From UBA8079 sp049601915 (GTDB lineage: Bacteria; Pseudomonadota; Alphaproteobacteria; UBA6615), in contig JBMYRB010000005.1 in assembly GCA_049601915.1 (NCBI GenBank), forward strand, positions 124,001-188,000: 64,000 bases of DNA, in the 5' to 3' direction. Of this stretch, positions 43,593 to 53,299 are shown piece by piece. Below the pieces are notes generated by a model. It was given only the letters and a program-made list of their open reading frames with translations, made no database searches and was not told the origin of the DNA. The position numbers were made by a program, and so were the translations under genes. Numbering within the stretch: the first letter of the stretch is position 1; every line of letters starts with the position of its first letter.

Positions 43593-44645
43593 CTACCGCG
43601 TGTCGGGCATGGCGATGCCCAGCTTGTCCGCCTCAGCCTTTAGACGGTCCCAGGTGCCGGGCGGCAGCGGAATGCCGTTCTTGCTGCGTTCGGCCAGGAT
43701 CGCGTCGCCACGTTCGCCCGGCGCGTAGATCTCGTCGATGCCGTCGGCTTTGGGCAATGCCTTGAGCCCCTTGGCGAGCAGATCGATCTCCTCGCGGTAG
43801 TTGTCGAGATCGGTGAAGGCGGAGATATCAATGGCGGCGGCGAGCCCGTTCTGGCGATAGCCGGTCGGGTTGGCACCGGGCCGGATATTGGGTTCGACCA
43901 GCGGATTGCTGGCGAACAGGCTGACCATGCATTCAATCATCATCGACAGCCCCGAGCCCTTCGCACCGCCCAGGGGCATGAGGGTCTTGACCGCGTCGGC
44001 GTTGTTGGTGTTGCGGCCCTCGGCGTCGATGCCCCAGCCGTCGGGGATGGGTGTGCCGCTGTCCTGGGCGGCGAGTATCTTGCCCATGGACACCGTGGCG
44101 GTGGACATGTCGAGGACCAGGGGCGGATGCTCGCCGCCCGGCACGGCAATCGCGAGCGGGTTGGTCGACGCGCCGGCCACCTTGGAGCCGTGATAGGCCA
44201 TCATCGGCCGCGATGCGATGATCACGATGCCCGCGAAGCCGGCACGGGCGGCCTGCAGGGCGTAGTAGCCGATCGCACCGCCATGGGTGATGTTGCGCGC
44301 AATGCACCAGCCCACATGGCATTCGCGCGCCCGGCCGATGGCCTCGTCCATGGCCATGGTCATGGCGACGGGCCCCGGGGCCCAGTCGGAATCCAGGATG
44401 GCGATGGCGCCCGCCCGTTTCTCGACCTTGATGTCGGGCCGGGCGCGGATGTTGCCGTTCTTCATATAGGCGATGTAGCGCGGCACCCGCAGCACGCCGT
44501 GGGAATCCATACCGCGGGCGTTCGCCCAGACCAGGATATCCGCCCAGGTCTCGGCATGATCGTCGGTTACGTCGGAGGCCCGGAAAATTTCCTTCACGAA
44601 AGATTTGAGTGCGTAGGTGGAAACAATATGGTCGTCGGCGCTCAT
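43593..44645 (-). CDS. Malate/L-lactate dehydrogenase (Ldh2/YlbC) family protein
   Basis: The 350-residue protein starts at ATG 44645, with GAGGA 6 bp upstream; an ATG at 44651 overlaps the previous stop. Family traits are ANARGMDSHGVLRVPRYIAY, HGGAIGYYALQAARAG, VAGASTNPLAIAVPGG and LPLPPG-like ending (GIPLPPGTWDRL). These are NAD(P)-dependent oxidoreductases of 2-hydroxy acids or ureidoglycolate. It follows an alpha/beta hydrolase gene with which it is coupled. Confidence 0.9.
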   Translation of the reverse strand: MSADDHIVSTYALKSFVKEIFRASDVTDDHAETWADILVWANARGMDSHGVLRVPRYIAYMKNGNIRARPDIKVEKRAGAIAILDSDWAPGPVAMTMAMDEAIGRARECHVGWCIARNITHGGAIGYYALQAARAGFAGIVIIASRPMMAYHGSKVAGASTNPLAIAVPGGEHPPLVLDMSTATVSMGKILAAQDSGTPIPDGWGIDAEGRNTNNADAVKTLMPLGGAKGSGLSMMIECMVSLFASNPLVEPNIRPGANPTGYRQNGLAAAIDISAFTDLDNYREEIDLLAKGLKALPKADGIDEIYAPGERGDAILAERSKNGIPLPPGTWDRLKAEADKLGIAMPDTR

Positions 44646-44647
44646 CT

Positions 44648-45526
44648 TCATTCCTCGGGTACGTAGACGTTGGTGGATGTCGACCCCGCCGGCCGCGTGG
44701 GCCACTGGCCGGCCGCGATCGCGGCATGGAAGTCATCGACGGCGCGGTTGAACACCACCGGGTCTTCGACGTTTACTAGATGGCCGCTCTTCGGCAGCAC
44801 CAGCAGCCCGGCGTGGGGCATGGTACGTTTTAGGAATACGTTGGTGTCGATGACGAGCTCGTCCTCGTCGCCGATCATCAGCAGTGTCGGCACCGCGAGG
44901 GTCGCGAGCTCGGCCTCGAAATCATAAAGAGACGGCCGTTCGCACTGGACCTGGCGCAGGGTATAGCCTGCGCCTTTTGGTGAGAAACCGGCGAAATAAT
45001 CCGCACCCTCCCGCCACACATCCGGCCGCTTGGCCTTGAGCTGGATGCGTGTCGGCCCGTCGAACATGCCCGATCCGGCGAGCGTCTCGCTGGCGAGGTA
45101 CATCTCGGCCACCATGCGCGATTCTTTCAGGAACTGTACGCGGGTGGGCGGGTAGGAGCCCGAGCCGCCGCTGGCGGCGGTCAGGGATAGCACCCGGTCG
45201 GGATGATCGAGGGCGAAGCGCAGGATGTTGTAGGCCCCCATGCTGAGGCCGACGAGATGGGCCTTTTCGATCCTCAGCGTGTCAAGCACACCCAGCAGAT
45301 CGTCCAGCGCGATTTGCTGGCCGTAGGCGCCCGCTTCGTCGGGGACGTCGGAGGGCGGATAGCCGCGTGCGTTGTAGGTGATGCAGCGATAGCGCGCCTT
45401 GAAGTGATCAACCTGCTCGCGCCACACGCGATAGTCGCCACCAAACTCGTGCACGAATACGAGCGGCGGGCCTTCACCCTCGTCCTCGACCCACAGACGC
45501 ACACCGTTGGTGTTGAAATGTGCCAC
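44648..45526 (-). CDS. Alpha/beta hydrolase (3-oxoadipate enol-lactonase-like)
   Basis: The 292-residue hydrolase has the oxyanion strand PPLVFVHEFGGDYRVW, the nucleophile elbow GLSMGAYN (Ser), LMIGDEDELV with the likely acid, and GLLVLPKSGHLVNVED with the catalytic His. It hydrolyses an ester, lactone or C-C bond. It is 4 bp after the MetE-like gene and overlaps the dehydrogenase gene, in one operon on the minus strand. Confidence 0.9.
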   Translation of the reverse strand: MAHFNTNGVRLWVEDEGEGPPLVFVHEFGGDYRVWREQVDHFKARYRCITYNARGYPPSDVPDEAGAYGQQIALDDLLGVLDTLRIEKAHLVGLSMGAYNILRFALDHPDRVLSLTAASGGSGSYPPTRVQFLKESRMVAEMYLASETLAGSGMFDGPTRIQLKAKRPDVWREGADYFAGFSPKGAGYTLRQVQCERPSLYDFEAELATLAVPTLLMIGDEDELVIDTNVFLKRTMPHAGLLVLPKSGHLVNVEDPVVFNRAVDDFHAAIAAGQWPTRPAGSTSTNVYVPEE

Positions 45527-45530
45527 CCGA

Positions 45531-46553
45531 CTAGAGCTCCGCGCGGACCAGCGCGGCGGCGGCGACGAGCGCCCTGAGCTTGCCCTGGGAGACCTCGCGA
45601 GGCAGGGGGACCATGCCGCAATTGGTGCAGAGGAAAATCCGTTCGGGCGATGTGTACTCCATCGCGTTGCGAATCACGGCAGCCACTTCTTCGGGAGCTT
45701 CGGCGGTCAGGGTCGTGACGTCGATCGCGCCGACCAGCACATCCTTCTTGCCGTCGAGCAGCTTGATTACCTCCATCGGCACCCGCGAGCCCGCGAACTC
45801 AAGCGAGACCTGGTCGATGTCGCTGCCGGCCAGCGCGGGCAGGATCGCCTCATACTGGTCCCACACGTCGCCGAGGGTGGCTTTCCACTGGAGGTTCGCC
45901 TCGATCCCGTAGCCGTAGCAGATATGCACGGCGGTCGTGCAGTCGAGACCTTCGACCGCGCGGTTGAGCGCTTCCACACCCCAGGTCGGCACGGCGTCGA
46001 GATAGACGTTGAAGGCGGGCTCATCGAACTGCAGCGCGTTGACCCCTGCGGCGACAAGTTCCCTGGCCTCCTCGTTGAGGATCTCCGCGAACGCCATCGC
46101 CATCTTCGGGCGGTCGCCGTAATGCTCGTCGGCCAGCGTGTCGACGATGGTCATCGGCCCGGGCATGGTGAATTTCAGATCCCGGTTGGTCTGTGCCCGG
46201 GCGAACTTCACTTCATCGCCATGGATGGAGCCGCCGCGTTTGAGTGCCGAGACCACGGTCGGGCAGTCAGCGTCATAGCGGTCGTCGCGAATGCCGATGC
46301 GGGTTTTCTTGTCGAAATCGATACCCTCGATCTTCTCCAGAATACCATGGACGAAATGCTGCCGGGACTGCTCGCCGTCGGTGACGATGTCGATGCCCGC
46401 CTGTTCCTGATCGAGGATCGCGAGGCGAACCGCGTCATGCTTGGCTTCCTGGAGTTGTGCGGGGTCCTCGGCGGCCCATGGCGCCCAGAGTTTTTCGGGC
46501 TGCGCCAGCCATGACGGCTTGGGCAGGCTTCCGGTGATCGTGGTTTTGAGCAT
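45531..46553 (-). CDS. Core MetE-like cobalamin-independent methyltransferase
   Basis: The 340-residue protein (ATG 46553, AGGGG upstream) is the size of the MetE C-terminal barrel alone. It has ITGSLPKPSWL, DIVTDGEQSRQHFV, ALQFDEPAFNVYLDAV, and the zinc ligands in TAVHICYGYG (His, Cys) and FLCTNCGMVPLP (Cys). Core MetE proteins transfer a methyl group to a thiol, and their methyl donor may not be folate. The genes next to it are catabolic, not methionine biosynthetic, so it may demethylate a substrate. Confidence 0.85.
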   Translation of the reverse strand: MLKTTITGSLPKPSWLAQPEKLWAPWAAEDPAQLQEAKHDAVRLAILDQEQAGIDIVTDGEQSRQHFVHGILEKIEGIDFDKKTRIGIRDDRYDADCPTVVSALKRGGSIHGDEVKFARAQTNRDLKFTMPGPMTIVDTLADEHYGDRPKMAMAFAEILNEEARELVAAGVNALQFDEPAFNVYLDAVPTWGVEALNRAVEGLDCTTAVHICYGYGIEANLQWKATLGDVWDQYEAILPALAGSDIDQVSLEFAGSRVPMEVIKLLDGKKDVLVGAIDVTTLTAEAPEEVAAVIRNAMEYTSPERIFLCTNCGMVPLPREVSQGKLRALVAAAALVRAEL

Positions 46554-46694
46554 TGCGTTGGCCCCTGTTGGCAAATTATGAATTCCGCCAACGATCGCGG
46601 CGGTTATGGTTGGTTTGTTGGGTTATCATCACCCGGCAGCGTGCCCATCGCAAGAATGGCCGCAAACCTTAGAACGGTAATCAGGGGGTAACTC

Positions 46695-47531
46695 ATGTCC
46701 AATCAAGAACCGCCGAAGGGCTGGCCCGAAGGCAAAGCGCTCGCCGTCTCCGTGAACGTCATGTGCGAGGCGTGGACCGATGATGCCTCGCCGGGTATCG
46801 GCCCCATGGGTAACCCGCTCAAGGCTGGTCATCTCGATACCCAGTCACGCTCCTGGGCCGAATACGGCATGACCCATGGCGCGCCGCGGCTGCTGGATAT
46901 CGTCGGCGATCTGGGGGTGCCCTGCGGCACCTATGCCAGCGGCATCATCGCCGAGAGATGGCCCGAGCTGCTGCGCCGGATCGATGGCGACGGGCACTTC
47001 ATCGGCGCCCATGCCTGGATGCAGAACAACCTGCCGGTCTATCAGGAACGCGCGGACGAGGAAGCCGAACTGAAGAAGGGTGCCGCACTGTTCGCCGACG
47101 TGGTCGGCAAGGCGCCGAAGGGTTTCGCGAGCCCCCGCGGCACGCCCAGCCCCAACACGGCCGAGCTCCTGGTGGAAAACGGTTTCGAGTGGCACATCGA
47201 CTATTTCAATACAGACCTGCCCTACCGGCTCGATACCGCCGCGGGGCCGCTGGCGGCGATCCCCTTCACCATGGAGATCAACGACCTGCCGCTCTACATG
47301 CGCTACGGCAACCCGCCCCAGGCCTATTCAGACGTGCTCAAGCGCATCGTCGATAAGTACGACACGATCGGCCGCCCGCCGGCCGTCATCGACATCACCG
47401 CCCACGCCCATGTTTTCGGCCGGCCCTATGGCGCGATCGAGTTCCGCGAGGCGATCATCGCGGTGAAGGACGTGGACTGGGTCTGGATGACCACCCATGA
47501 AGAGCTCGCGGGGATCGTGCATGCGGGTTAG
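46695..47531 (+). CDS. Polysaccharide deacetylase family (PuuE/allantoinase-like) protein
   Basis: The 278-residue protein has the NodB-type barrel pattern ALAVSVNVMCEAW, YGMTHGAPRLLDIV, HFIGAHAWMQNN, FASPRGTPSPNTAELL and DITAHAHVFGRPYG. The metal His and Asp residues are only partly canonical. The HAHVFGRP stretch is typical of the PuuE-like hydrolase branch, which acts on C-N bonds of small molecules rather than sugars. It is divergent from the MetE-like operon and overlaps the next gene by 11 bp. Confidence 0.85.
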   Translation: MSNQEPPKGWPEGKALAVSVNVMCEAWTDDASPGIGPMGNPLKAGHLDTQSRSWAEYGMTHGAPRLLDIVGDLGVPCGTYASGIIAERWPELLRRIDGDGHFIGAHAWMQNNLPVYQERADEEAELKKGAALFADVVGKAPKGFASPRGTPSPNTAELLVENGFEWHIDYFNTDLPYRLDTAAGPLAAIPFTMEINDLPLYMRYGNPPQAYSDVLKRIVDKYDTIGRPPAVIDITAHAHVFGRPYGAIEFREAIIAVKDVDWVWMTTHEELAGIVHAG

Positions 47532-48063
47532 GCGATTGCGCGGGCTCGCGCCGGTTGGCGCGGCCGTCCTGCTGGGCGTGTCGTTTGGCGGGGTTGCGCA
47601 GGCCGCGCCCGAGTTTTTTGTCGAGGAATCCACGGTTCAGTGTTTCGAGGTGATCGGCGCGGCCCCGGAGCTGCGCGAGATGGCAAAGCGCAGGGCGAAG
47701 GCCGATCCCGGTCGGATGAGCGCCTTCGTGGTCCGGGTCGGTGACAATGTTGTGGCCGACATTAAGGCGGAGTTCGATGACGTCGTCTCCAGCCCCCATG
47801 ATGGGTTCGAGCAGACCCGCGTCGGCGCCATCGAATTCGTGTCAACGGCCTCCGGCGTGGATGTGCGGGCCGGGGCCACGACGCAGGTCGTGCCACGCGA
47901 CGGCTATCTGATGTTCACCATGGCGGACGGGGTGGTGGAGCATATCCGCAGACAGCGGCCGCGCTGCGGCGCGCGCCAGAGCTTCGACAAGGCGCCGTTT
48001 GCAAAGATGCACCGGAACATCCGCGGCACGCTCCGCGGGATGCTGGATCAGGAGCGGCGCTAG
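47521..48063 (+). CDS. Exported protein of unknown function
   Basis: The 180-residue protein starts at ATG 47521 inside the end of the deacetylase gene. The N-terminus MRVRRLRGLAPVGAAVLLGV with GGVAQA gives a signal peptide with cleavage likely after AQA. The mature protein has three Cys and no domain I recognise. The start overlaps the deacetylase frame, which suggests co-translation, so a periplasmic partner role is possible but unproven. Confidence 0.7.
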   Translation: MRVRRLRGLAPVGAAVLLGVSFGGVAQAAPEFFVEESTVQCFEVIGAAPELREMAKRRAKADPGRMSAFVVRVGDNVVADIKAEFDDVVSSPHDGFEQTRVGAIEFVSTASGVDVRAGATTQVVPRDGYLMFTMADGVVEHIRRQRPRCGARQSFDKAPFAKMHRNIRGTLRGMLDQERR

Positions 48064-48067
48064 CGCG

Positions 48068-48823
48068 CTAGATACAGCGCCCGCCGTCGACCTCGAGGCA
48101 CACGCCGGTCACCAGCGGAGCCTCGTCGGATGCCAGGAACAGCACGGCGTTGGCCACGTCTTCCGGCGTGGAGAGACGCCCCAGCGGCACGGTCTGGCGG
48201 AAAGCCTCACGGTTCTCCGGCGTGTCCTCGCTGAGGAACGTCGCGAGCAGCGGGGTGTCGCCCGCGACCGGATTGACCGCGTTCACCCGGATATCGTCGT
48301 CGGCCAGCTCGACTGCCATCGACTTGGTGAGTGTCGTTACCGCGCCCTTGGTGGCGTTGTACCAGGTGAGGCCCGGGCGCGGGCGCACAGCGCCCGTCGA
48401 GGCGATATTGATGATCGCGCCGCCGCCGCGGTTTCGCATCGCCGGAATCGCGGCGTTGGCGGTGTGAAAAAGCCCCTTCACGTTGACCGCGAGGATGCGG
48501 TCGAGCTCGTCTTCCGTGACGTCGAGCATGGCCTTGCGCTTGTGGGACACGCCGGCGTTGTTGACCAGGATATCCAGCCCGCCGAACGCGTCGACGGTCT
48601 GGTCGACCATCGCCTGCATCTCATCTGCGCGGGTCACATCGGCAATAACAAACATCGCACGGCCCCCCGCATCGGTGATCGCGGTTGCCACCCGGTTGCC
48701 GCCGTTTTCGTTGACGTCATTGACGATGACGGCCGCCCCCTCGCGCGCGAGCGTCTGTGCGATGCCCTCGCCGAAACCCGAGCCGGAACCTGTGACGATC
48801 GCTGTTTTTCCTGCGAGGCGCAT
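48068..48823 (-). CDS. Short-chain dehydrogenase/reductase (glucose-dehydrogenase-like)
   Basis: The protein has 251 residues from ATG 48823, preceded by AAGGAGA. Cofactor motif IVTGSGSGFGEGIA, NNAG in LDILVNNAGVSHKR, and the catalytic Ser with WYNATKG (Y-x-x-x-K) are present. The C-terminal VCLEVDGGRCI is typical of classical SDRs. It probably interconverts a hydroxyl and keto group with NAD(P)H. It is convergent with the exported protein gene and divergent from the D-2-hydroxyacid dehydrogenase gene. Confidence 0.93.
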   Translation of the reverse strand: MRLAGKTAIVTGSGSGFGEGIAQTLAREGAAVIVNDVNENGGNRVATAITDAGGRAMFVIADVTRADEMQAMVDQTVDAFGGLDILVNNAGVSHKRKAMLDVTEDELDRILAVNVKGLFHTANAAIPAMRNRGGGAIINIASTGAVRPRPGLTWYNATKGAVTTLTKSMAVELADDDIRVNAVNPVAGDTPLLATFLSEDTPENREAFRQTVPLGRLSTPEDVANAVLFLASDEAPLVTGVCLEVDGGRCI

Positions 48824-48931
48824 GCGCTGTCTCCTTGATAACCAGTGTCCATACACTAATGGCGCGGGCTGGTGCGGACATCATCGAAAATGCTAACAGC
48901 GAAGCGGGCGATGGCAGCAGGGCCGGAACAA

Positions 48932-49900
48932 ATGAACGACAAGCCGAAGATACTGGTGACCCGGCGACATCTCGCGGCGACCGAAGCGCGGATCGCTGCG
49001 GACTATGACGCGGTGACCAACGCCGACGATCACATCATGTCGGCGGACGAAATCGTGGCGGGGGCCGAGGGCATGGACGCGCTGTTGATCTGCGTGACCG
49101 AGCCGATGGACGCGGCCACCATCGAACGCCAGCCCGACAGCGTGCGCGCCATTCTGACTCTTTCGGTCGGCCTCGACCATATCGACACCGCGGCGGCCAA
49201 GGCGCGCGGGATCGCCGTGCTCAACACTCCCGATGCCGTCACCAACCCGACCGCCGAGATCGGCATGTTGCTTCTGCTGGGGGCGGCCAGGCGGGCTGCG
49301 GAAGGTGCGGCTATGATGCGGGCCGGCGAGTGGACCAGCTGGTCGCCCCGTCAGATGATCGGCAAGGAGATCACCGGCTCGGCGCTCGGCATCTTCGGCA
49401 TGGGCCGGATCGGCCAGACCGTGGCCGACCGGGCCCGGGCCTTCGATATGACGATCCGTTATCACAACCGCACCCGGCTTTCCTTTGAGCAGGAGAAAAG
49501 CGCGAGCTACTACACCAGTCTCGAGGGGCTTTTACCCGCGAGCCCGTTCCTGATGATCTGCGCCCCCTCGACGCCCGAGACAAAAGGCTTTGTCAACGCC
49601 GAACGGATCGCGCTTCTGCCCGATGAGGCGATCATCGTGAACATCGCCCGCGGGGAACTGATCGACGATGACGCATTGGTCGACGCCCTGCGGTCGGGCA
49701 AGGTCGCGGCGGCGGGGCTCGATGTCTTCAACGGCGAACCCAACGACATTCACCCTGCCTATCTGGAACTTCCCAACGTGTTCATGACGCCGCATATTGG
49801 CAGCGGGGCAGAGCGCTCCCGCGCGGCCATGGGCGACATGCTGCTCGACGGGCTCGATCTCCTTCTCGCGGGCGAGCCGGTCCCCAACCGGGTTGTCTGA
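48932..49900 (+). CDS. D-2-hydroxyacid dehydrogenase (glyoxylate/hydroxypyruvate reductase-like)
   Basis: The protein has 322 residues from ATG 48932; upstream ATGs at 48872, 48890 and 48911 lack better support. It has the NAD-binding GIFGMGRIGQTVADRA, the catalytic Arg in VNIARGELID, Glu in FNGEPN and His in TPHIGSGAE. It reduces a 2-oxo acid such as glyoxylate or hydroxypyruvate. The transporter gene overlaps its stop. Confidence 0.93.
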   Translation: MNDKPKILVTRRHLAATEARIAADYDAVTNADDHIMSADEIVAGAEGMDALLICVTEPMDAATIERQPDSVRAILTLSVGLDHIDTAAAKARGIAVLNTPDAVTNPTAEIGMLLLLGAARRAAEGAAMMRAGEWTSWSPRQMIGKEITGSALGIFGMGRIGQTVADRARAFDMTIRYHNRTRLSFEQEKSASYYTSLEGLLPASPFLMICAPSTPETKGFVNAERIALLPDEAIIVNIARGELIDDDALVDALRSGKVAAAGLDVFNGEPNDIHPAYLELPNVFMTPHIGSGAERSRAAMGDMLLDGLDLLLAGEPVPNRVV

Positions 49901-50771
49901 CGCCTTCACCAGGCTGCCCGGCACGGTGCGCGGCGCGATCTGGATGCTCGGCGCGTCCCTGTTCTTCGGCACCCACGGGGTCTGGGTTCGCTTCGCCGTG
50001 GGTGAGGGGGCCGACCCGCTGATCATTTCCTTCTGGCGTTCGCTCGTGCTGTTGCTGCTGATCCTGCCCTGGATCGTCGCCAACCGGCGCACTGCGCTCC
50101 GGTCGACGCACCCGACCGGGCAGATGCTGCGGGTCGCTTTTTCCATGATCGGCCTGATCCTGCTGGTCACGGCCCAGGCGAACCTGCCCCTGGCCGAGGT
50201 CTCGGCGCTGACCTTCGCGGCACCCCTGTTCGGGATGATGGGGGCAGCACTTTTCCTCGGCGAGGCGGTGCGTGCCCGGCGCTGGGTCGCGACCCTTGTG
50301 GGATTCGTGGGAGTCTGGATCGTGCTGCGCCCGGGCGTGTCCGAGGTCAATCCGCTGTTCGTGCTGCCGCTTGTCTCGGCGCTTTTTATCGCCGGGTCCA
50401 ATCTCATGATCCGCTTTCTGTCCACCGACGATGCGCCGACCACGACCGTCGCCTGGTTGGCAATGGGCTCTGTGCCGTTCACCCTAGTGCCGGCGCTGTT
50501 TGCCTGGGCGTGGCCGACGCCGATGGCCTTGTTCTGGATGGCCATGCTGGGTGCGGCGGGGCTGGGCGCGCATATCTGCCTGGTGCGGGCCTTCACCGCG
50601 GCGGAGGCCTCGGCGGTGTTGTCCTATGACTATTCCCGTCTGATCGTCACCTCGACCCTCGGCTTCCTTATTTTTGCCGAGGTGCCGACCATCTGGACAT
50701 GGGTCGGCGGGGCCGTGATCGTCGGAGCGGTGGTCTATATCGCCCGCCAGGAGCGCAAGGCCTCCCGTTAG
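49893..50771 (+). CDS. DMT-family (EamA) membrane transporter
   Basis: The protein has about 292 residues if started at TTG 49893, which overlaps the dehydrogenase stop; ATG 49944 would remove the first helix region. Ten hydrophobic segments are seen, from GAIWMLGASLFFGTHGVWVR to WTWVGGAVIVGAVVYIARQ, in two EamA repeats. It probably exports or imports the hydroxyacid handled by the gene before it, an inference from overlap only. Confidence 0.85.
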   Translation: MSDAFTRLPGTVRGAIWMLGASLFFGTHGVWVRFAVGEGADPLIISFWRSLVLLLLILPWIVANRRTALRSTHPTGQMLRVAFSMIGLILLVTAQANLPLAEVSALTFAAPLFGMMGAALFLGEAVRARRWVATLVGFVGVWIVLRPGVSEVNPLFVLPLVSALFIAGSNLMIRFLSTDDAPTTTVAWLAMGSVPFTLVPALFAWAWPTPMALFWMAMLGAAGLGAHICLVRAFTAAEASAVLSYDYSRLIVTSTLGFLIFAEVPTIWTWVGGAVIVGAVVYIARQERKASR

Positions 50772-50779
50772 GCGCGCTT

Positions 50780-53167
50780 CTATGCTGCCGCAACCCTAGG
50801 CCCGACGCGCTTGCGCATGCGCTTGGTGATGACTGCCGCCGCACCGTCGAGGATCGCGTCGGCATCGATGCCATGGGTCCGATACAAGTCGGCCAGATTT
50901 CCCGATTGACCGAAACTCTCAACGCCCAATGCCGCCACGTCATGATTGGCGACACCGCCAAGCCAAGCCAGGGTCGCGGGATGCCCGTCGAGCACGGTGA
51001 CCAGACCTGCGTCCGGCGCTAGCCGATCCAGGAGATTGTCGATGTGGGACGGCGCGATGTCGGGACCATTCGCATCGGCGCGGGTCGTCGCCTGCCAATC
51101 GGCGTAGAGACGGTCGGCCGAGGTGATCGCCAGCAGGCCGGCGCCGGGAATGTCTTCCAGCAATGCGTCATGGGCGGCGATGGCCTCCGGCGCGATGACC
51201 CCGGTGTAGGCGACCGCGAGCTCTGTCCCGGGGGCGGGCTCCCGCAGCCAGTAGGCGCCGGCCAGCACATCTTCGGCGATCGGTGCGAAATCGCGGGCGG
51301 GTTGATCGATCGTCAGTGTCGACAGGCGCAAATAGACCGAGCTACCGTCATCGGCCTGCATGTGCTCGAAGCCCCATTGCATGATATGCGCGAGCTCATC
51401 GGCGTAGGCAGGCTCGAAGGATGCGAGGCCGGGTTGCGACAGGCCGATCAGCGGTGAATTGATCGACTGATGTGCCCCACCCTCGGGTGCCAGCGTGATT
51501 CCCGAGGGGGTGGCGACGACCATGAAGCGGGCGTCCTGGTAACAGGCGTAGTTCAGGGAATCGAGGCCGCGGGCGATGAAGGGGTCATACAGGGCGCCAA
51601 CCGGCAGCAGCCGCGCCCCGAACAGCTTGTCGGACAGGCCAAGCGCGGCGAGCAGCAGGAACAAATTGTTCTCGGCGATGCCCAGCTCGATATGCTGGCC
51701 GTTGGGACTTGCCGACCATTTGAAGGCCGACGGCACCTTCTCGTCGCGAAACACATCGGCGGTGTCTTCCTGGTGGAAGAGCCCGCGCTGGTTGACCCAA
51801 CCCGCCATGTTGGTGGTGACCGTCACGTCGGGGGTGGTGGTCACGATCCGGCGCGCCAGTTCGCTGTCGCCGCGCCCGAGATCGTTGAGGATGTTCCCGA
51901 ACGCCTCTTGCGTGGACATCCGGGCACCCTCGGGGATGGGCAGCGCCGCGACGGGAATTTTCGCATCCGGCTCGGGCGTGGGCCGCTGGGCAAAGGGCAC
52001 ATCCGACAGGAAGGCGCGGATCGCGTCTTCCGACAGGTCGAGCCCCTCGGCGAAATCCCACTCATGGCCGTCGCGGATATCGTGCCTCGCCTTGAAGGCC
52101 GCCATCTGTTCCGGGTTCATGAGGCCCGAATGATTGTCCTTGTGGCCCGCCAGCGGCGTGTTGAAGCCCTTGATGGTGTAGGCGACGAAACATTGTGGCG
52201 TGTCGTCATCGCCGACATTCGCGAAGGCTTCCAGGGTCGCCGCCATGTCATGGCCGCCCAGATTCGTCATCAGCCGCTGCAGGGCCACGTCGTCGTGATC
52301 GTCGAGCAGCGCCTTGATGCCCTTCACATCTCCGATGTCGGTCTTCAGATGGGTCCGCCATGCCTCGGCCCCCTGAAAGGTCAGCGCGGCATAGAGCTGG
52401 TTGGGGCATTCGTCGATCCACTTGCGCACTGCATCGCCGCCCGGCAGCTGGAAGGCCGCCTCCTGCAGCTTGCCGTATTTGAGCTCGACGACATCCCAGC
52501 CGACGGTCCCGAAGAAATCCTTGATGCGTTGAAACAGGTAGTCATGGACCACCCCGTCGAGGCTCTGGCGGTTATAGTCGATCACCCACCAGAGATTTCG
52601 CACATCATGCTTCCAGCCCTCGAGCAGGGCTTCGAAGACATTGCCCTCGTCCAGTTCGGCATCGCCCATCAGCGCGACCAGGCGGCCGTTGGGGCGGTCC
52701 GCCGCCATCCCGTGATAATGGACGTAGTCGCGCACCATCGCGCCGAACAGGGTGGCGCCCACCCCGAGCCCGACCGAGCCGGTGGAGAAATCCACGTCAT
52801 CCGTATCCTTCGTGCGCGACGGATAGGATTGGGCACCGCCGAGCGCCCGGAAATCCTGGAGTTTGCCCAGCTCCTGTCGGCCCAGCAGATACTGAATGGC
52901 GTGAAACACCGGCGAGGCATGGGGCTTCACCGCTACGCGATCTTCCGGGCGCAGGCTGTGCAGATACAGGGCCGTCAACAGGGTGGCGGCCGACGCGCAG
53001 GATGATTGGTGGCCGCCGACCTTCAAACCGTCCGGGTTTTCACGAAGGTGGTTGGCGTTGTGAATCATCCAGGACGACAGCCACAGAATCTTACGTTCCA
53101 ACGCCTCCAGCGTCGGGATATCGACGTTCGTGAGGATGGTCTTCGGGTCGGCTTTGCGGCGGGGCAT
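50780..53167 (-). CDS. AceE-like homodimeric 2-oxoacid dehydrogenase E1 (MdeB-like)
   Basis: The 795-residue ThDP enzyme has the N-terminal GGHQSSCASAATLLTALYL, the ThDP/Mg motif GDAELDEGNVFEALLEG ending near NLWWVIDYNRQSL, and TGSVGLGVGATL. A second half has AENNLFLLLAALGLS and SFGQSGNLADLYR. This order fits AceE or transketolase-type E1. It is shorter than AceE (about 887 residues), lacks any E2/E3 neighbour, and pairs with a divergent Lrp-type regulator. This resembles the mdeB-mdeR arrangement for 2-oxobutyrate oxidation in Pseudomonas. The true 2-oxo acid is unknown. Confidence 0.82.
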   Translation of the reverse strand: MPRRKADPKTILTNVDIPTLEALERKILWLSSWMIHNANHLRENPDGLKVGGHQSSCASAATLLTALYLHSLRPEDRVAVKPHASPVFHAIQYLLGRQELGKLQDFRALGGAQSYPSRTKDTDDVDFSTGSVGLGVGATLFGAMVRDYVHYHGMAADRPNGRLVALMGDAELDEGNVFEALLEGWKHDVRNLWWVIDYNRQSLDGVVHDYLFQRIKDFFGTVGWDVVELKYGKLQEAAFQLPGGDAVRKWIDECPNQLYAALTFQGAEAWRTHLKTDIGDVKGIKALLDDHDDVALQRLMTNLGGHDMAATLEAFANVGDDDTPQCFVAYTIKGFNTPLAGHKDNHSGLMNPEQMAAFKARHDIRDGHEWDFAEGLDLSEDAIRAFLSDVPFAQRPTPEPDAKIPVAALPIPEGARMSTQEAFGNILNDLGRGDSELARRIVTTTPDVTVTTNMAGWVNQRGLFHQEDTADVFRDEKVPSAFKWSASPNGQHIELGIAENNLFLLLAALGLSDKLFGARLLPVGALYDPFIARGLDSLNYACYQDARFMVVATPSGITLAPEGGAHQSINSPLIGLSQPGLASFEPAYADELAHIMQWGFEHMQADDGSSVYLRLSTLTIDQPARDFAPIAEDVLAGAYWLREPAPGTELAVAYTGVIAPEAIAAHDALLEDIPGAGLLAITSADRLYADWQATTRADANGPDIAPSHIDNLLDRLAPDAGLVTVLDGHPATLAWLGGVANHDVAALGVESFGQSGNLADLYRTHGIDADAILDGAAAVITKRMRKRVGPRVAAA

Positions 53168-53299
53168 CGGTCTTGTCCGGAATGAGCTTGGAATGGGCCC
53201 AGTCTATCATTTCGGCGTTTCTCAAGGATTGCGTATGTGGCTCTAATATCGTCAATTACGGAAACATAATTCATCGACGAACCTCAAAAAGAGCGGAAT

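Noticed and set aside
51470..53005. A 511-codon open frame on the plus strand opposite the E1 gene
   Set aside because: The minus-strand E1 is fully conserved with ThDP motifs; the antisense frame shows none.
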